DNA of 64,000 bases, from assembly GCA_020186115.1 (NCBI GenBank), contig WSYJ01000147.1, positions 248,001 through 312,000 of the forward strand, read 5' to 3'. The notes under the pieces are model-generated. The model saw only the letters and a program-made list of their open reading frames with translations. It had not been told where the DNA came from and did no database searches. The position numbers and the translations under genes were made by a program. Within the stretch, counting starts at the first letter, position 1; every line of letters begins with the position of its first letter. Positions 29,073-37,984 of the stretch are shown here, one piece after another. The DNA comes from Histomonas meleagridis (Eukaryota > Parabasalia > Tritrichomonadida > Dientamoebidae).

Positions 29073-29436
29073 AATTTTATGTTAAATAAACTTTTAAATT
29101 TGGATTTATATGTTTTCTCATAGTAAAAATATGTGTTCACACATATAAATTGTTTATGAAATCGTATGTTTTATTTTGTTTAATATATAAATATGGAATT
29201 GACCTTTTGTCCATATTACTATTTATTTCTTCTGATTAAATTTTATCAATAAATTTTTCTTTCTTCCATACTTTTTAAATAACAACCAATGTTAAATTTA
29301 TTTGATAAGATATATAAATGTTAAAGGAGATATCTCAAAATATTAATTCAAGTTAAAAATTTAGTGATGTATCATTATTTAGACAAAGCAAATTGTGACA
29401 CCAAAGAATAAAAATTAATTTTATTAATGCTAAGGT
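29073..29436. other. Intergenic between convergent genes
   Basis: About 360 AT-rich bases; nothing recognised. Confidence 0.4.
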
Positions 29437-29982
29437 TCATTGAGGAAGCTCCTCAATTGTAGGTGTCTGTGGTTCAATATGTGATTCATAAAATGAAATC
29501 AACATTTTTGAATAATGTTTGTGCATCAACGAAATTGGAACATATTCCCTCTTTTCGGAATCTTTGAACTTAACCTCAAAAAGACTGATTTTTCCATTTT
29601 TCGGAACAATTCCATATATTTCTTGAAGTTGCCTCATTTGGCCTTTTTTAGCAGCTCCTTCTGCTTTCTCCTTGGCTTTTTGTGCAAAGTATTCTTCAAT
29701 TAGTGTTGGGTTATCAACTGTTGATTTTGCAACCCAATGTCCTTTTTCGGATTTTTCATGTGAATAAACAACTAACAACTGTTCTTCTCCTTGCTTTTTA
29801 CGGTCTTTTAATATTTTTGAAACAATAAACTTTTGTTGTGGTTTTGGAATTGGCTTTTTTTGAACAACTTCGGGCTTTGGCGGTCCAACTTCTTTTTTTT
29901 CAGTATTTTCAGCCACAGGAGGTGGTTCATTTTTTGGTGCTTCGATTGGCTTTGTTTCTTCTTGCGTTGTTGTTGTTTCCAT
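29437..29982 (-). CDS. HP1-like protein: chromodomain plus chromo-shadow domain
   Basis: A 181-residue protein. After a Pro/Glu/Lys-rich N-terminus, residues about 51-100 look like a chromodomain: FIVSKILKDRKKQGEEQLLV for the YxVEKIL...YLVKW strand region, an aromatic HWVAK, then the C-terminal helix NPTLIEEYFAQK. Residues about 118-172 resemble the HP1 chromo-shadow domain: EIYGIVPKNGKISLFEVKF, KDSEKREYVPISLM, and KMLISFYESHIE (HP1: VIAFYEERLTW). HP1 proteins bind methylated H3K9 and dimerise through the shadow domain to pack heterochromatin. H3 encoded at 48210 keeps the ARKS context of Lys9. One of the three cage aromatics is Phe rather than Tyr and the others are not certain. It is divergently transcribed from the ankyrin gene at 30097 over a 114-bp gap. 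Confidence 0.75.
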   Translation of the reverse strand: METTTTQEETKPIEAPKNEPPPVAENTEKKEVGPPKPEVVQKKPIPKPQQKFIVSKILKDRKKQGEEQLLVVYSHEKSEKGHWVAKSTVDNPTLIEEYFAQKAKEKAEGAAKKGQMRQLQEIYGIVPKNGKISLFEVKFKDSEKREYVPISLMHKHYSKMLISFYESHIEPQTPTIEELPQ

Positions 29983-30096
29983 TTTTTTTTCTTTCTGTTA
30001 CAGAAACCGTTTACATGTGAAATTTTCGGGAAAGCGGTTACCCGTTCTTTATTTCAAGTGGGGGGAAATCAAAGTCAAGCGATTATCAAATACAAC
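29983..30096. promoter_or_regulatory. Short bidirectional promoter region with two Myb-type cores
   Basis: A 114-bp gap between divergent gene starts. AAACCGTTTA (about 30003-30012) and GCGGTTACC (about 30034-30042) are YAACGG-type cores. Promoter role is inferred from position. Confidence 0.4.
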
Positions 30097-31253
30097 ATGT
30101 ATAATTTTTCTTTTCATGAAAACCTTCAAATATTACAAGCTATTGAGAGAATTATTTTCGATTTAAATGAGGAAAATATTGATAAATCAGTCGAATCTTC
30201 TTTTCAATACTTTTCTCAAGAATTTCCAATTTCATTCCTTCACATTATTAGCAGAATTATTTATTCATATTTTGTTTCCAAAGGATTTGAAAAATTATGC
30301 ATCAAGTATTTACAGAAAGCAGAAATAAAATCGAATAATACCTTAATTAATGTTGTTATTCAATTTTTATTAACAATTAATAACGAAGAATCAAATTATC
30401 TTCTTGAAAAAATGATTGAAAGTAAATTAATAGGACCAAAAATTATTCAAAATAAAAATAATCCTTTTTATATACATTATGTTTCAGAAGAAGAATTTAT
30501 AAAACTTCAATCTCGAAGGTTTAAATTCAAAAATGAAAATAATTTCAAAGATCTTTCTGAAAATTTTGAACTTCATAAGAAATATGTTAAAGGAGGACAT
30601 AATCCAAATGAAATAGCAAAAATAATTCGAAATGATGAAATAGAAAAACTTCAAGAAATATCATCACAAACAAATTTTAATATTAATCAAAGAATTGAAC
30701 CATCACTTTATGAAAGATGTTCATTTATTAACAAACCAAATGTTACATTAATTGATTATGCAGCATTTTTTTTTCCTCTGTTAAATGTTTTAAATATTTA
30801 CTTATGAATGGAGCAAATGTAATAAACACAGGTAAATATGCAATTGCAGGTGGAAATGAAGAAATCATTCATTTATGTGAACAAAATCATTCATCATTCG
30901 AATATGATTATGAAACAGCAATACAGTTTCATCGAAATGATATCTTTAAATATATTTATGAAAATAAAATTAATCCTGATAATAATTTAGAAGAATTAGG
31001 AAAAGAATGTATTTTACATGATAATTTTAATCTTCTTTCATTTTTAAAAGAAGAAGGAATGAATATCAATAAGAATCATATCATTAATTATATTAGAACA
31101 GGAAATATTTTTATTTTTTTATATTTCCTCGGAAATAAAAAAATTTCACTAAATTTTTTAGAGATTTCAGAGATTTCAGAGATTTCCATTGAGAAAGAAT
31201 TTTTTGACTACCTTATTAATCATAAATATATTAATTTTAAGAGAAGTGTTTGA
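30097..31253 (+). pseudogene. DUF3447/ankyrin head gene with +2 frameshift in a T9 run
   Basis: ATG at 30097 opens a helical N-terminal domain (MYNFSFHENLQILQAIERII) followed by the DUF3447-type block ELHKKYVKGGHNPNEIAKII, QRIEPSLYERCSFINK and LIDYAAFF. At 30766-30774 nine T residues stand where the paralog (minus strand, about 35475-35481) has seven; the frame shifts and the ORF ends at 30807. The missing continuation resumes in another phase at 30804-31253 (MNGANVINTGKYAIAGGNEE to INFKRS). Without the two extra T the two parts form one head domain of about 385 residues. It then leads into the spaced ankyrin array at 31248-32074. Ankyrin proteins of this class are numerous in trichomonads and serve as interaction scaffolds. 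The frameshift may be a sequencing, assembly or slippage artefact, or a real lesion. Confidence 0.8.
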
Positions 31254-32074
31254 AAATTTTATTGGAATTTTATTAAAACGATTTGATATTTTAAAATACG
31301 ATTTAAATTTTTATTATAAATTTTGATACAGCACTTATTTTAGCATCTGAAAAAGGTCATACAGAAATTGTTAAAATGCTTCTTAAACAAGAAGGAATTG
31401 ATGTTAATGCAAAAAATGTTTATTTGAATAATTTAGAATATGTTTTAATAATTTGAAACAGCACTTCATGTAGCAGTTAAAAACAATAATATAGAAATAG
31501 TAAAATTACTTTTAGATAAAGAAGGAATTAATGTTAATGCAATAAGTATTCATTTGAATAATTTAGAATATGTTTTAATAATTTGGAATATGTTTTAATA
31601 ATTTGAAACAGCACTTCACATAGCAGTTAAAAACAATAATATAGAAATAGTAAAATTACTTTTAGATAAAGGAATTGATGTTAATGCAAAAACTATTCAT
31701 TTGAATAATTTAAAATATGTTTTAATAATTTGAAATATGTTTTAATAATTTTATGTATGTTTTAATAATTTGAAACAGCACTTCATATAGCAGTTAAAAA
31801 TAATAATATAGAAATAGTAAAATTACTTTTAGATAAAGAAGAATTTGATGTTAATGCAAAAGATATTCATTTGAATAATTTGGAATATGTTTTAATAATT
31901 TGGAATATGTTTTAATAATTTTTAATATATTTTAATAATTTGGAATATGTTTTAATAATTTTTAATATGTTTTAATAATTTGAAACAGCAATTCAAATTG
32001 CACAACAAAATGGTTACACAGATATATTAAATTTACTTCATGAAAAAAAAATATATATATATTTAAAGTACTAA
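31248..32074 (+). repeat. Array of five intact ankyrin modules separated by 20-nt-unit spacers
   Basis: Modules at 31328-31417, 31458-31547, 31608-31694, 31775-31864 and 31985-32074 each read as one ankyrin repeat, e.g. TALHVAVKNNNIEIVKLLLD. All are open; the last ends in its own TAA at 32072-32074. The spacers are 31248-31327 (80 nt), 31418-31457 (40), 31548-31607 (60), 31695-31774 (80) and 31865-31984 (120). The last four are built from copies of a 20-mer close to ATATGTTTTAATAATTTGGA. Every spacer except possibly the shortest alternatives carries a stop in the incoming frame, and lengths are not always multiples of three. So the modules can join into one ankyrin protein only if the spacers are removed or skipped. 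Confidence 0.85.
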
Positions 32075-32969
32075 CAAAATTTTAATTCAGATTCCTCTTC
32101 TACATCAAATCTTCATTTTCAATAAGAAATAGAAATAAAGCATATATTGCTAATAACATTAAAATCAACTTGAAGATCAAATGTTCGCAAGAAACACTAG
32201 AAAGAAAAGTAAAACAAAAGTTGATATAAACATACAAACAACCATAACAGTCTTCGGAATTTGGAGAAAAATAAAAATGAAATTTTATTAATACATTTTT
32301 GGGGCAAATCGTATTATAATACGAACTTTTTGAGAGAAAATTTCATTACTTTTTCAGAAAAGAAAATTGATGTATCAATAAAATATTTGATAATAACACT
32401 AAAAATAAAAAACTAATATTAATATTATATGAACATAATTATGCTTAAAAAAGATAAATAAATATGTTTATAAATTTGATATTGTATAATTCATGTATAA
32501 AAAATAAAATCATCCAATATCCACAATATAGCTGTATAAATTATGCTAAAGATAAAAGTATAATAGAGAAATATTGGGAGTGAGAAAATTAATCATTGAG
32601 TTAATTTCAAAAAAACTCATGATCGTATATATTTTGAAATACATTGATCCCAATATGGATGATGTTTTAATCGATAATAAAATAAATTTTATATTAAAAA
32701 TTATAATTTTCAAAGATAAAAGAAAAGATCAAAAACATGAGGTGAGTGGGTCGTTATTAGATAGTTTCCCAAATGGGCATCGGCTATCCGACCAAGTGCA
32801 AACCAAATGTTTTTAATAAATTTTTTCGAAGTCTAAGAAACCGTTTATATCGATTCTCAATATAACCGTTACGGAAAAATCACCAGTCAAAATTTTTCAA
32901 AAATATTTTTATCAGGTTTACTATATTTTTCAATATTACGCATAAATCGTTAAATCTTGTTTGCAAATT
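32075..32969. other. Intergenic between convergent ankyrin genes
   Basis: About 900 AT-rich bases between the 3' ends of the two inverted ankyrin genes. An 80-codon open stretch at 32574-32816 has no support. AAACCGTTTATATCG and ATAACCGTTAC (about 32838-32872) are a pair of Myb-type cores in opposite orientation. Confidence 0.4.
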
Positions 32970-34945
32970 TTATTTTTTATTTGCTAAAATTTTAACTATT
33001 TCAGTATAACCTTTTGAGGATGCATACATAAGTGCAGATTTAAATAATTTAAATAATTTCCAAATGTTATTTTAAAATATGAAACTATTAAAACAAACAT
33101 AAAATAAAACAAATGAATATCTTTAGTATTAATATCAATTCCTTCTTGTTCAAGAAGTAATTTAACTATTTCTATATGACCTTTTTCAGATGCTATTATA
33201 AGTGCTGTACTAAATATTATAAATTATTACCAAAAATTATTTAGAAATAAAAAATAATTAAAATAAATATAAAATTAAACAATTAAATACCCTTAGCATT
33301 AACATCTATTCCTCGATCAAGAAGCATTTGAACTATTTTTAGGTGTCCATTTTCTGATGCATAAATAAGTGCTGTTTTATACAATTTAAATAATTTTCAA
33401 ATATTATTATGGTATTTTAAGCAAAAGAAATAAATATCTTTAACATTAATATTTATTCCTTTTTGGTCAAGAAGTATTTTAATTATTTCTGTATAACCAT
33501 TTTCAGATGCAAAAATAAGTGCCGTATTATATAATTTAGATAATTTTCAAATATTTGTTTGATATATTAAATTATTAGAATGTATTCTAAATTAAACAAA
33601 TAAATATCTTTAGCATTAATATCAATACCTTTTTGTTTAAGAAGCATTTGAACTGTTTCCGCATGACCTTTTTCAGATGCATGTATAAGTGCTGTTTTGT
33701 ATATTTTAAATAAATTCCAAATATTATTTAGAAATAAAAAATTATTAAAACAAACAATGAATAAAACATTTAAATATCTTTAGTATTAACATCAATACCT
33801 TTTTGTTTGAGAAGCATTTGAACTGTTTCCGCATGACCTTTTTCAGATGCATGTATAAGTGCTGTTTTAAATAATTTATAAAATTTTCAAATGTTATTAT
33901 GAAATAAAAAATTACCAAAATTTATTTTAAATAAAACAAATAAATATCTTTAGCATTAACATCAATTCCTTCTTGTTCAAGAAGTAATTTAACTATTTCT
34001 GAGTGACCGTTTTCAGATGCATAAATTAGTGCTGTTCTAAATAATTTATATAATTTCCAAATATTACTTTGAAATAATAAATTATTTATATAAATATCTT
34101 CAACATTAACATCAATTCCTTTTTGTTTAAGAAGTAATTTAACGATTTCCATATGACCATTTTTATATGCATAAATAAGTGCAGTTTTAAATAATTCATA
34201 TAATTTCCAAATATTATTTTGAAATATCAAATTATTAAAATAAATCTTAAATATTATAAATAAATATCTTTAGCATTAACATCAATTCCTTCTTGTTCAA
34301 GAAGTAATTTAACTATTTCTATAAGACCTTTTTTAGATGTTATTATAAGCGCTGTACTAAAAAATTCATATAATTTCCAAATATTATTATGAAATAAAAA
34401 ATTACCAAAATTTATTTTAAATAAAACAAATAAATATCTTTAGCATTAACATCAATTCCTTCTTGTTCAAGAAGTAATTTAACTATTTCTGAGTGACCGT
34501 TTTCAGATGCATAAATTAGTGCTGTACTAAATAATTTATATAATTTCCAAATATTATTTTAAAATATCAAATTATTAAAATAAATATAAAACAAAGTAAA
34601 TGAATATCTTTAGCATTAATATCAATTCCTTCTTGTTCAAGAAGTAATTTAACTATTTCTGTATAACATTTTTTAGATGTTATTATAAGCGCTGTACTAA
34701 AAAATTCATATAATTTCCAAATATTATTTTAAAATATCAAATTACCTAAATAAAGCCAAAGTAAAACAAATAAATATCTTTAGCATTAATATCAATTCCT
34801 TCTTGTTCAAGAAGTAATTTAACTATTTCTGTATAACATTTTTCAGATGCATTCATAAGTACAGTTCTACATAATTTAAATAATTTCTAAATATTATTTT
34901 GAAATAAATAATTATTAAAATAAATTTTAAATAAAACAAATAAAT
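32970..34945 (-). repeat. Array of twelve intact ankyrin modules separated by 80- or 60-nt spacers
   Basis: Continues the head gene at 34853-36187. Twelve modules, each one ankyrin repeat such as TALIYASENGHSEIVKLLLE, are all open; the terminal one (33038-32970) ends EIVKILANKK then TAA. Spacers (plus coordinates): 34866-34945, 34696-34775, 34526-34605, 34356-34435, 34186-34265, 33866-33945, 33696-33775, 33526-33605, 33209-33288 and 33039-33118 are 80 nt; 34036-34095 and 33376-33435 are 60 nt. Each 80-nt spacer divides into four degenerate 20-mers related to ATTTATTTTAATAATTTGRA. In the 34036-34095 case the 60-nt spacer is by chance in frame and stop-free, so two modules read through. Confidence 0.85.
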
Positions 34946-36187
34946 ATCTTTAGCATTAATATCAATTCCTTTTTGTTTTATAAAATATTTAATAAGTTCA
35001 ATATTTTTTGATTCCATTGCATAAATTAAACTATTTTTTGAAATTTGATTATTTTCTAGAAAATGTTTTATAAGAAATAAATTTCCAAATTTTGCTGTGT
35101 TATTTATCAAAAATTCATTGACCCTTATTGAGTTTTCAAGTAAAAATATAAGAATTTCATAGTTTCCATTTTGAATACACAAATAGCCCAAATTGTTATT
35201 AATATCATCACTAGGAAAATAAGCATCGTCAACAATACCCTGAGGATCACATGTGTTAAGCTGATCTATTGTCAATTTATCTAGTATATTTCCATAAAAA
35301 TATCTAAAGATATCATTTCGATGAAACTGTATTGCTGTTTCATATACATCTTCAAATACAGAATGATTTTGTTCACATAAATGAATGATTTCTTCATTTC
35401 CACCTGCAACTGCATATTTACCTGTGTTTATTACATTTGCTCCATTCATAAGTAAATATTTAAAACATTTAACAGAGGAAAAAAATGCTGCATAATCAAT
35501 TAATGTAACATTTGGTTTGTTAATAAATGAACATCTTTCATAAAGTGATGGTTCAATTCTTTGATTAATATTAAAATTTGTTTGTGATGATATTTCTTGA
35601 AGTTTTTCTATTTCATCATTTCGAATTATTTTTGCGATTTCATTTGGATTATGTCCTCCTTTAATATATTGTTTATGAAGTTCAAAATCATTCTTTGAAA
35701 GTTCCTCACTAATATCAAATAAAGTATTCCTGGTGTGTTGAGTATGTTTTTTATAATGAGCAAAAAAATTTGATTTGATGTTTTCAATAATATTTCTATC
35801 TGTTAATTTTAGTTCGATCATTTTATCAATTAAATAATATGAGTCTTGGCAATAGATTTTTCTTATATAACCCCCGAAAATTGAAATAATATTTATATTG
35901 TTTTTAATTATTTCTTCTTCTTTAGTTTGAATTATTTTTAAAAAGTTTAAATACAAAATATTAACTTCTTTTTGCGAATAAAATGCTGAATAAATTAAAT
36001 AACAAATAATTAAATTATACGAATATGGAAAACTTAAATCATATAATTTTATTATTTGGTCTACACTTAATTCAATATTTTCTTGAGTTAAATTAAAAAT
36101 TATTTGCTCAAGATTCGCTAACAATTCCATTGAAGCAGATACAGACATGGAGCCTTTGTCATATAATTTGAGAATATCATTTGACAT
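34853..36187 (-). CDS. DUF3447/ankyrin-repeat protein head
   Basis: ATG at 36187 (the preceding TTG is not used) starts a protein whose helical N-terminus (about residues 1-150) precedes the DUF3447-type block: ELHKQYIKGGHNPNEIAKII, EIEKLQEISSQTNFNINQRI and EPSLYERCSFINKPNVTLID, then GGNEEIIHLCEQNHS and ETAIQFHRND. After this come degenerate ankyrins, ending ELIKYFIKQKGIDINAKD at about 34946. Beyond that the ORF reads 31 codons of spacer DNA (IYLFYLKF...) before a stop, while the next ankyrin module restarts in another phase at 34865. The conceptual C-terminus is therefore probably not what the cell makes. A stretch of some 370 bp is nearly identical to the inverted paralog at 30097. Confidence 0.85.
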   Translation of the reverse strand: MSNDILKLYDKGSMSVSASMELLANLEQIIFNLTQENIELSVDQIIKLYDLSFPYSYNLIICYLIYSAFYSQKEVNILYLNFLKIIQTKEEEIIKNNINIISIFGGYIRKIYCQDSYYLIDKMIELKLTDRNIIENIKSNFFAHYKKHTQHTRNTLFDISEELSKNDFELHKQYIKGGHNPNEIAKIIRNDEIEKLQEISSQTNFNINQRIEPSLYERCSFINKPNVTLIDYAAFFSSVKCFKYLLMNGANVINTGKYAVAGGNEEIIHLCEQNHSVFEDVYETAIQFHRNDIFRYFYGNILDKLTIDQLNTCDPQGIVDDAYFPSDDINNNLGYLCIQNGNYEILIFLLENSIRVNEFLINNTAKFGNLFLIKHFLENNQISKNSLIYAMESKNIELIKYFIKQKGIDINAKDIYLFYLKFILIIIYFKIIFRNYLNYVELYL

Positions 36188-36737
36188 GGTGTTCAATCAG
36201 GTTAACTTTACCTAAAAACCACGGATAATTTAATTGGCTGTTTACCACAAATTCTATACACTTTTCTATTTTAAATAACGTATTTTGAGAAAAGGGTAAA
36301 AATTTGATAATATTTACCATCATTCAAAGAATCTTCTATCGGCACTTATCGTTGTCATTATCGTTTGATGTAAATTATGCAAAAGTCGATTTTTGCCACT
36401 TTCCGAATGAAACAATAAATTTATTTCGTGTTATTCATAATATTATTTTTAGCTTTTCATTAGTCATAGATGAAATTATGTATATATATTATATATTCAT
36501 AATATCAAGATCGTAGGATGATCGCTATATACGAATAATAAAAATCAAAAGTCAATATCACACACCCTGGAACACCAAGTGAAAATAGCAGAAATGCCAA
36601 GTGAAAAATAGCTTATCGTTTGGGTTGAAGCGAACATAATTCAATTGCTATTTGGTCTTGTCAAATAGAACCGATTTTGGAACACTTCAAAATTTTACCC
36701 TTTTATCCCTTTAAACAACAAGAAACTCAAAAAAGAA
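36188..36737. other. Intergenic between divergent genes
   Basis: About 550 AT-rich bases. Several TTATCGTT copies (near 36346, 36358 and 36613) are one base short of the TATCGTTA Myb element. No gene recognised. Confidence 0.4.
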
Positions 36738-37043
36738 ATGCTACATCTCGCAATCATCATTGGTCTTATTGGTTTAGCCAATTGTTCAAAATGGCCAACA
36801 GAAACACCAGAATGGACGAATGTTCCCACTCTACGTCAAACTTATCCAACAAATACACCAGAATGGCCAAATTCATCAAAATCAGGAGGACTTTCTCTCA
36901 CACTCAAAATTATTATTGGAGTAGCTGGTGGTGTCGTCGTTATAGTTGCAGTTATTGTAATTGTTATTTTAGTTAAAAAGCGAAAACAAAAAGAATCTTT
37001 CCTATTACTTGATAAATCTGGAGACTTCAGTGAATATAAGTAA
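36738..37043 (+). CDS. Small type I membrane protein with TPEW repeats
   Basis: A 101-residue protein: signal peptide (MLHLAIIIGLIGLANC), a short Pro/Thr/Trp ectodomain with repeated WPTETPEW and YPTNTPEWP motifs (residues about 18-45), a membrane span (about IIIGVAGGVVVIVAVIVIVI), a basic stop-transfer KKRKQK, and a short tail ending LLLDKSGDFSEYK. The ectodomain is too short for an enzyme. It has the leader, TM and tail plan of the other surface proteins here. Possible stalk-only remnant or small adaptor; function unknown. Confidence 0.65.
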   Translation: MLHLAIIIGLIGLANCSKWPTETPEWTNVPTLRQTYPTNTPEWPNSSKSGGLSLTLKIIIGVAGGVVVIVAVIVIVILVKKRKQKESFLLLDKSGDFSEYK

Positions 37044-37088
37044 CTTGGCTTAGTATTGAATAAAATATCCTTAATAAGTAATCGATTA

Positions 37089-37691
37089 CTAATTATTTAA
37101 TGGTTTGTTTGGCTTAGCGTAAATTGCCGATAATGGCAATGGATCGCCGCCTTTTTTGATAGTATCAAATATCTTGGCAATAGATTCTGGAGTAAGATTT
37201 TGATAGTATATTCCATCAACAATCATCGTTGGTGCATTAGCACATGCACCTAAGCATTCAACCTCTGTTAAATCAAACATTCCATCCTTGGAACCACCAT
37301 CTTTAAATGTTCCATTACAAGCTGTTTCAATAGCTTTCTTTATGGCATCAGAGCGATTGACATAACAAGACAACCCTTTGCACCTTTCTACAAGGTGCTT
37401 ACGTGCCTTTGAAAATCTGAACATAGAATAAAATGTTGCTGTTTCATGAACGCGACCAAGTGGTGTTTCAGTGAGCTTAGCAACTTCTTCAAGAGCGCCT
37501 CTATTCAGGTATCCTCCATTTTGCTCTTGTGCAAGATGAAGGAGTGGGATAATTGCAGATGCTTTTTTATTACTCGGATACAAAGCAAATATATTTTTAA
37601 CCTGTTCCATGTTCTTAAATGAAAATTTTCCATCAAGAAGAGTTCCTTTCTTTGTTACTTTAGAGAAGAATGAACAATTTTGGGAAAGCAT
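37089..37691 (-). CDS. NADH dehydrogenase 24 kDa subunit (NuoE-like), hydrogenosomal
   Basis: A 200-residue protein matching the thioredoxin-like [2Fe-2S] 24 kDa subunit of complex I. Typical text includes AIIPLLHLAQEQNGGYLNRG, GRVHETATFYSMFRF and the two cysteine pairs CKGLSC and ECLGACANAP that ligate the cluster. The N-terminus (MLSQNCSFFSKVTKKG) is short, Ser- and Lys-containing and begins ML(S), like trichomonad hydrogenosomal presequences. In T. vaginalis the 24 and 51 kDa proteins form a reduced NADH:ferredoxin module in the hydrogenosome that returns malate-derived NADH electrons to ferredoxin. Four cluster cysteines are present. The start lies a few bases after GCCACTTTCTT. Confidence 0.93.
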   Translation of the reverse strand: MLSQNCSFFSKVTKKGTLLDGKFSFKNMEQVKNIFALYPSNKKASAIIPLLHLAQEQNGGYLNRGALEEVAKLTETPLGRVHETATFYSMFRFSKARKHLVERCKGLSCYVNRSDAIKKAIETACNGTFKDGGSKDGMFDLTEVECLGACANAPTMIVDGIYYQNLTPESIAKIFDTIKKGGDPLPLSAIYAKPNKPLNN

Positions 37692-37984
37692 AAGAAAGTG
37701 CCACTTTCTTCAAAGTAGCCACAACGATACATTTTTCATTACTTTACGTAATAGCTAAAGTAGGAAAATCTTTTTATTTCTAAAACTAATGGTGATTGGT
37801 TTTTTATATTAATTTTCATTTGTGTTAGAAAATTCTATTTAAAGTAATCATATTAGTTCCTATAGGTTTAAATATAAATAAGAATTTTAAGTAAGAACTT
37901 TTTAGTAAAAAACGGATTTTATTTATAAGTTTTCTTAAATTTTCTTTGGTTATCGCTATAAAAATTTGATGAAAACTCATTGTT

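Noticed and set aside
31748-31780. GTATGT...AACAG inside the third spacer of the plus array, resembling a short trichomonad intron
   Set aside because: It occurs in one spacer only (others have ATATGT), and splicing there would leave stops and not restore the ankyrin frame.
32068-32090. A 23-nt stretch with GT at the start, an ACTAAC branch-like sequence and AG at the end, just at the stop of the plus ankyrin array
   Set aside because: The length fits very short trichomonad introns, but the 5' GTATGT and the fused ACTAACACACAG are absent, and removal would only swap the natural terminal stop for an unsupported extension.
32574-32816. 80-codon plus-strand ORF between the ankyrin genes
   Set aside because: No family, no ATG in a good context and composition like surrounding intergenic DNA.
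33000-34900. GT-AG introns in the minus array using TTTGTTTTATT as donor and AAACAG as acceptor
   Set aside because: Several spacers lack GT at that place, and one copy has ACG instead of ACA at the putative acceptor while keeping the Thr codon, so the AG is not conserved as a splice signal.
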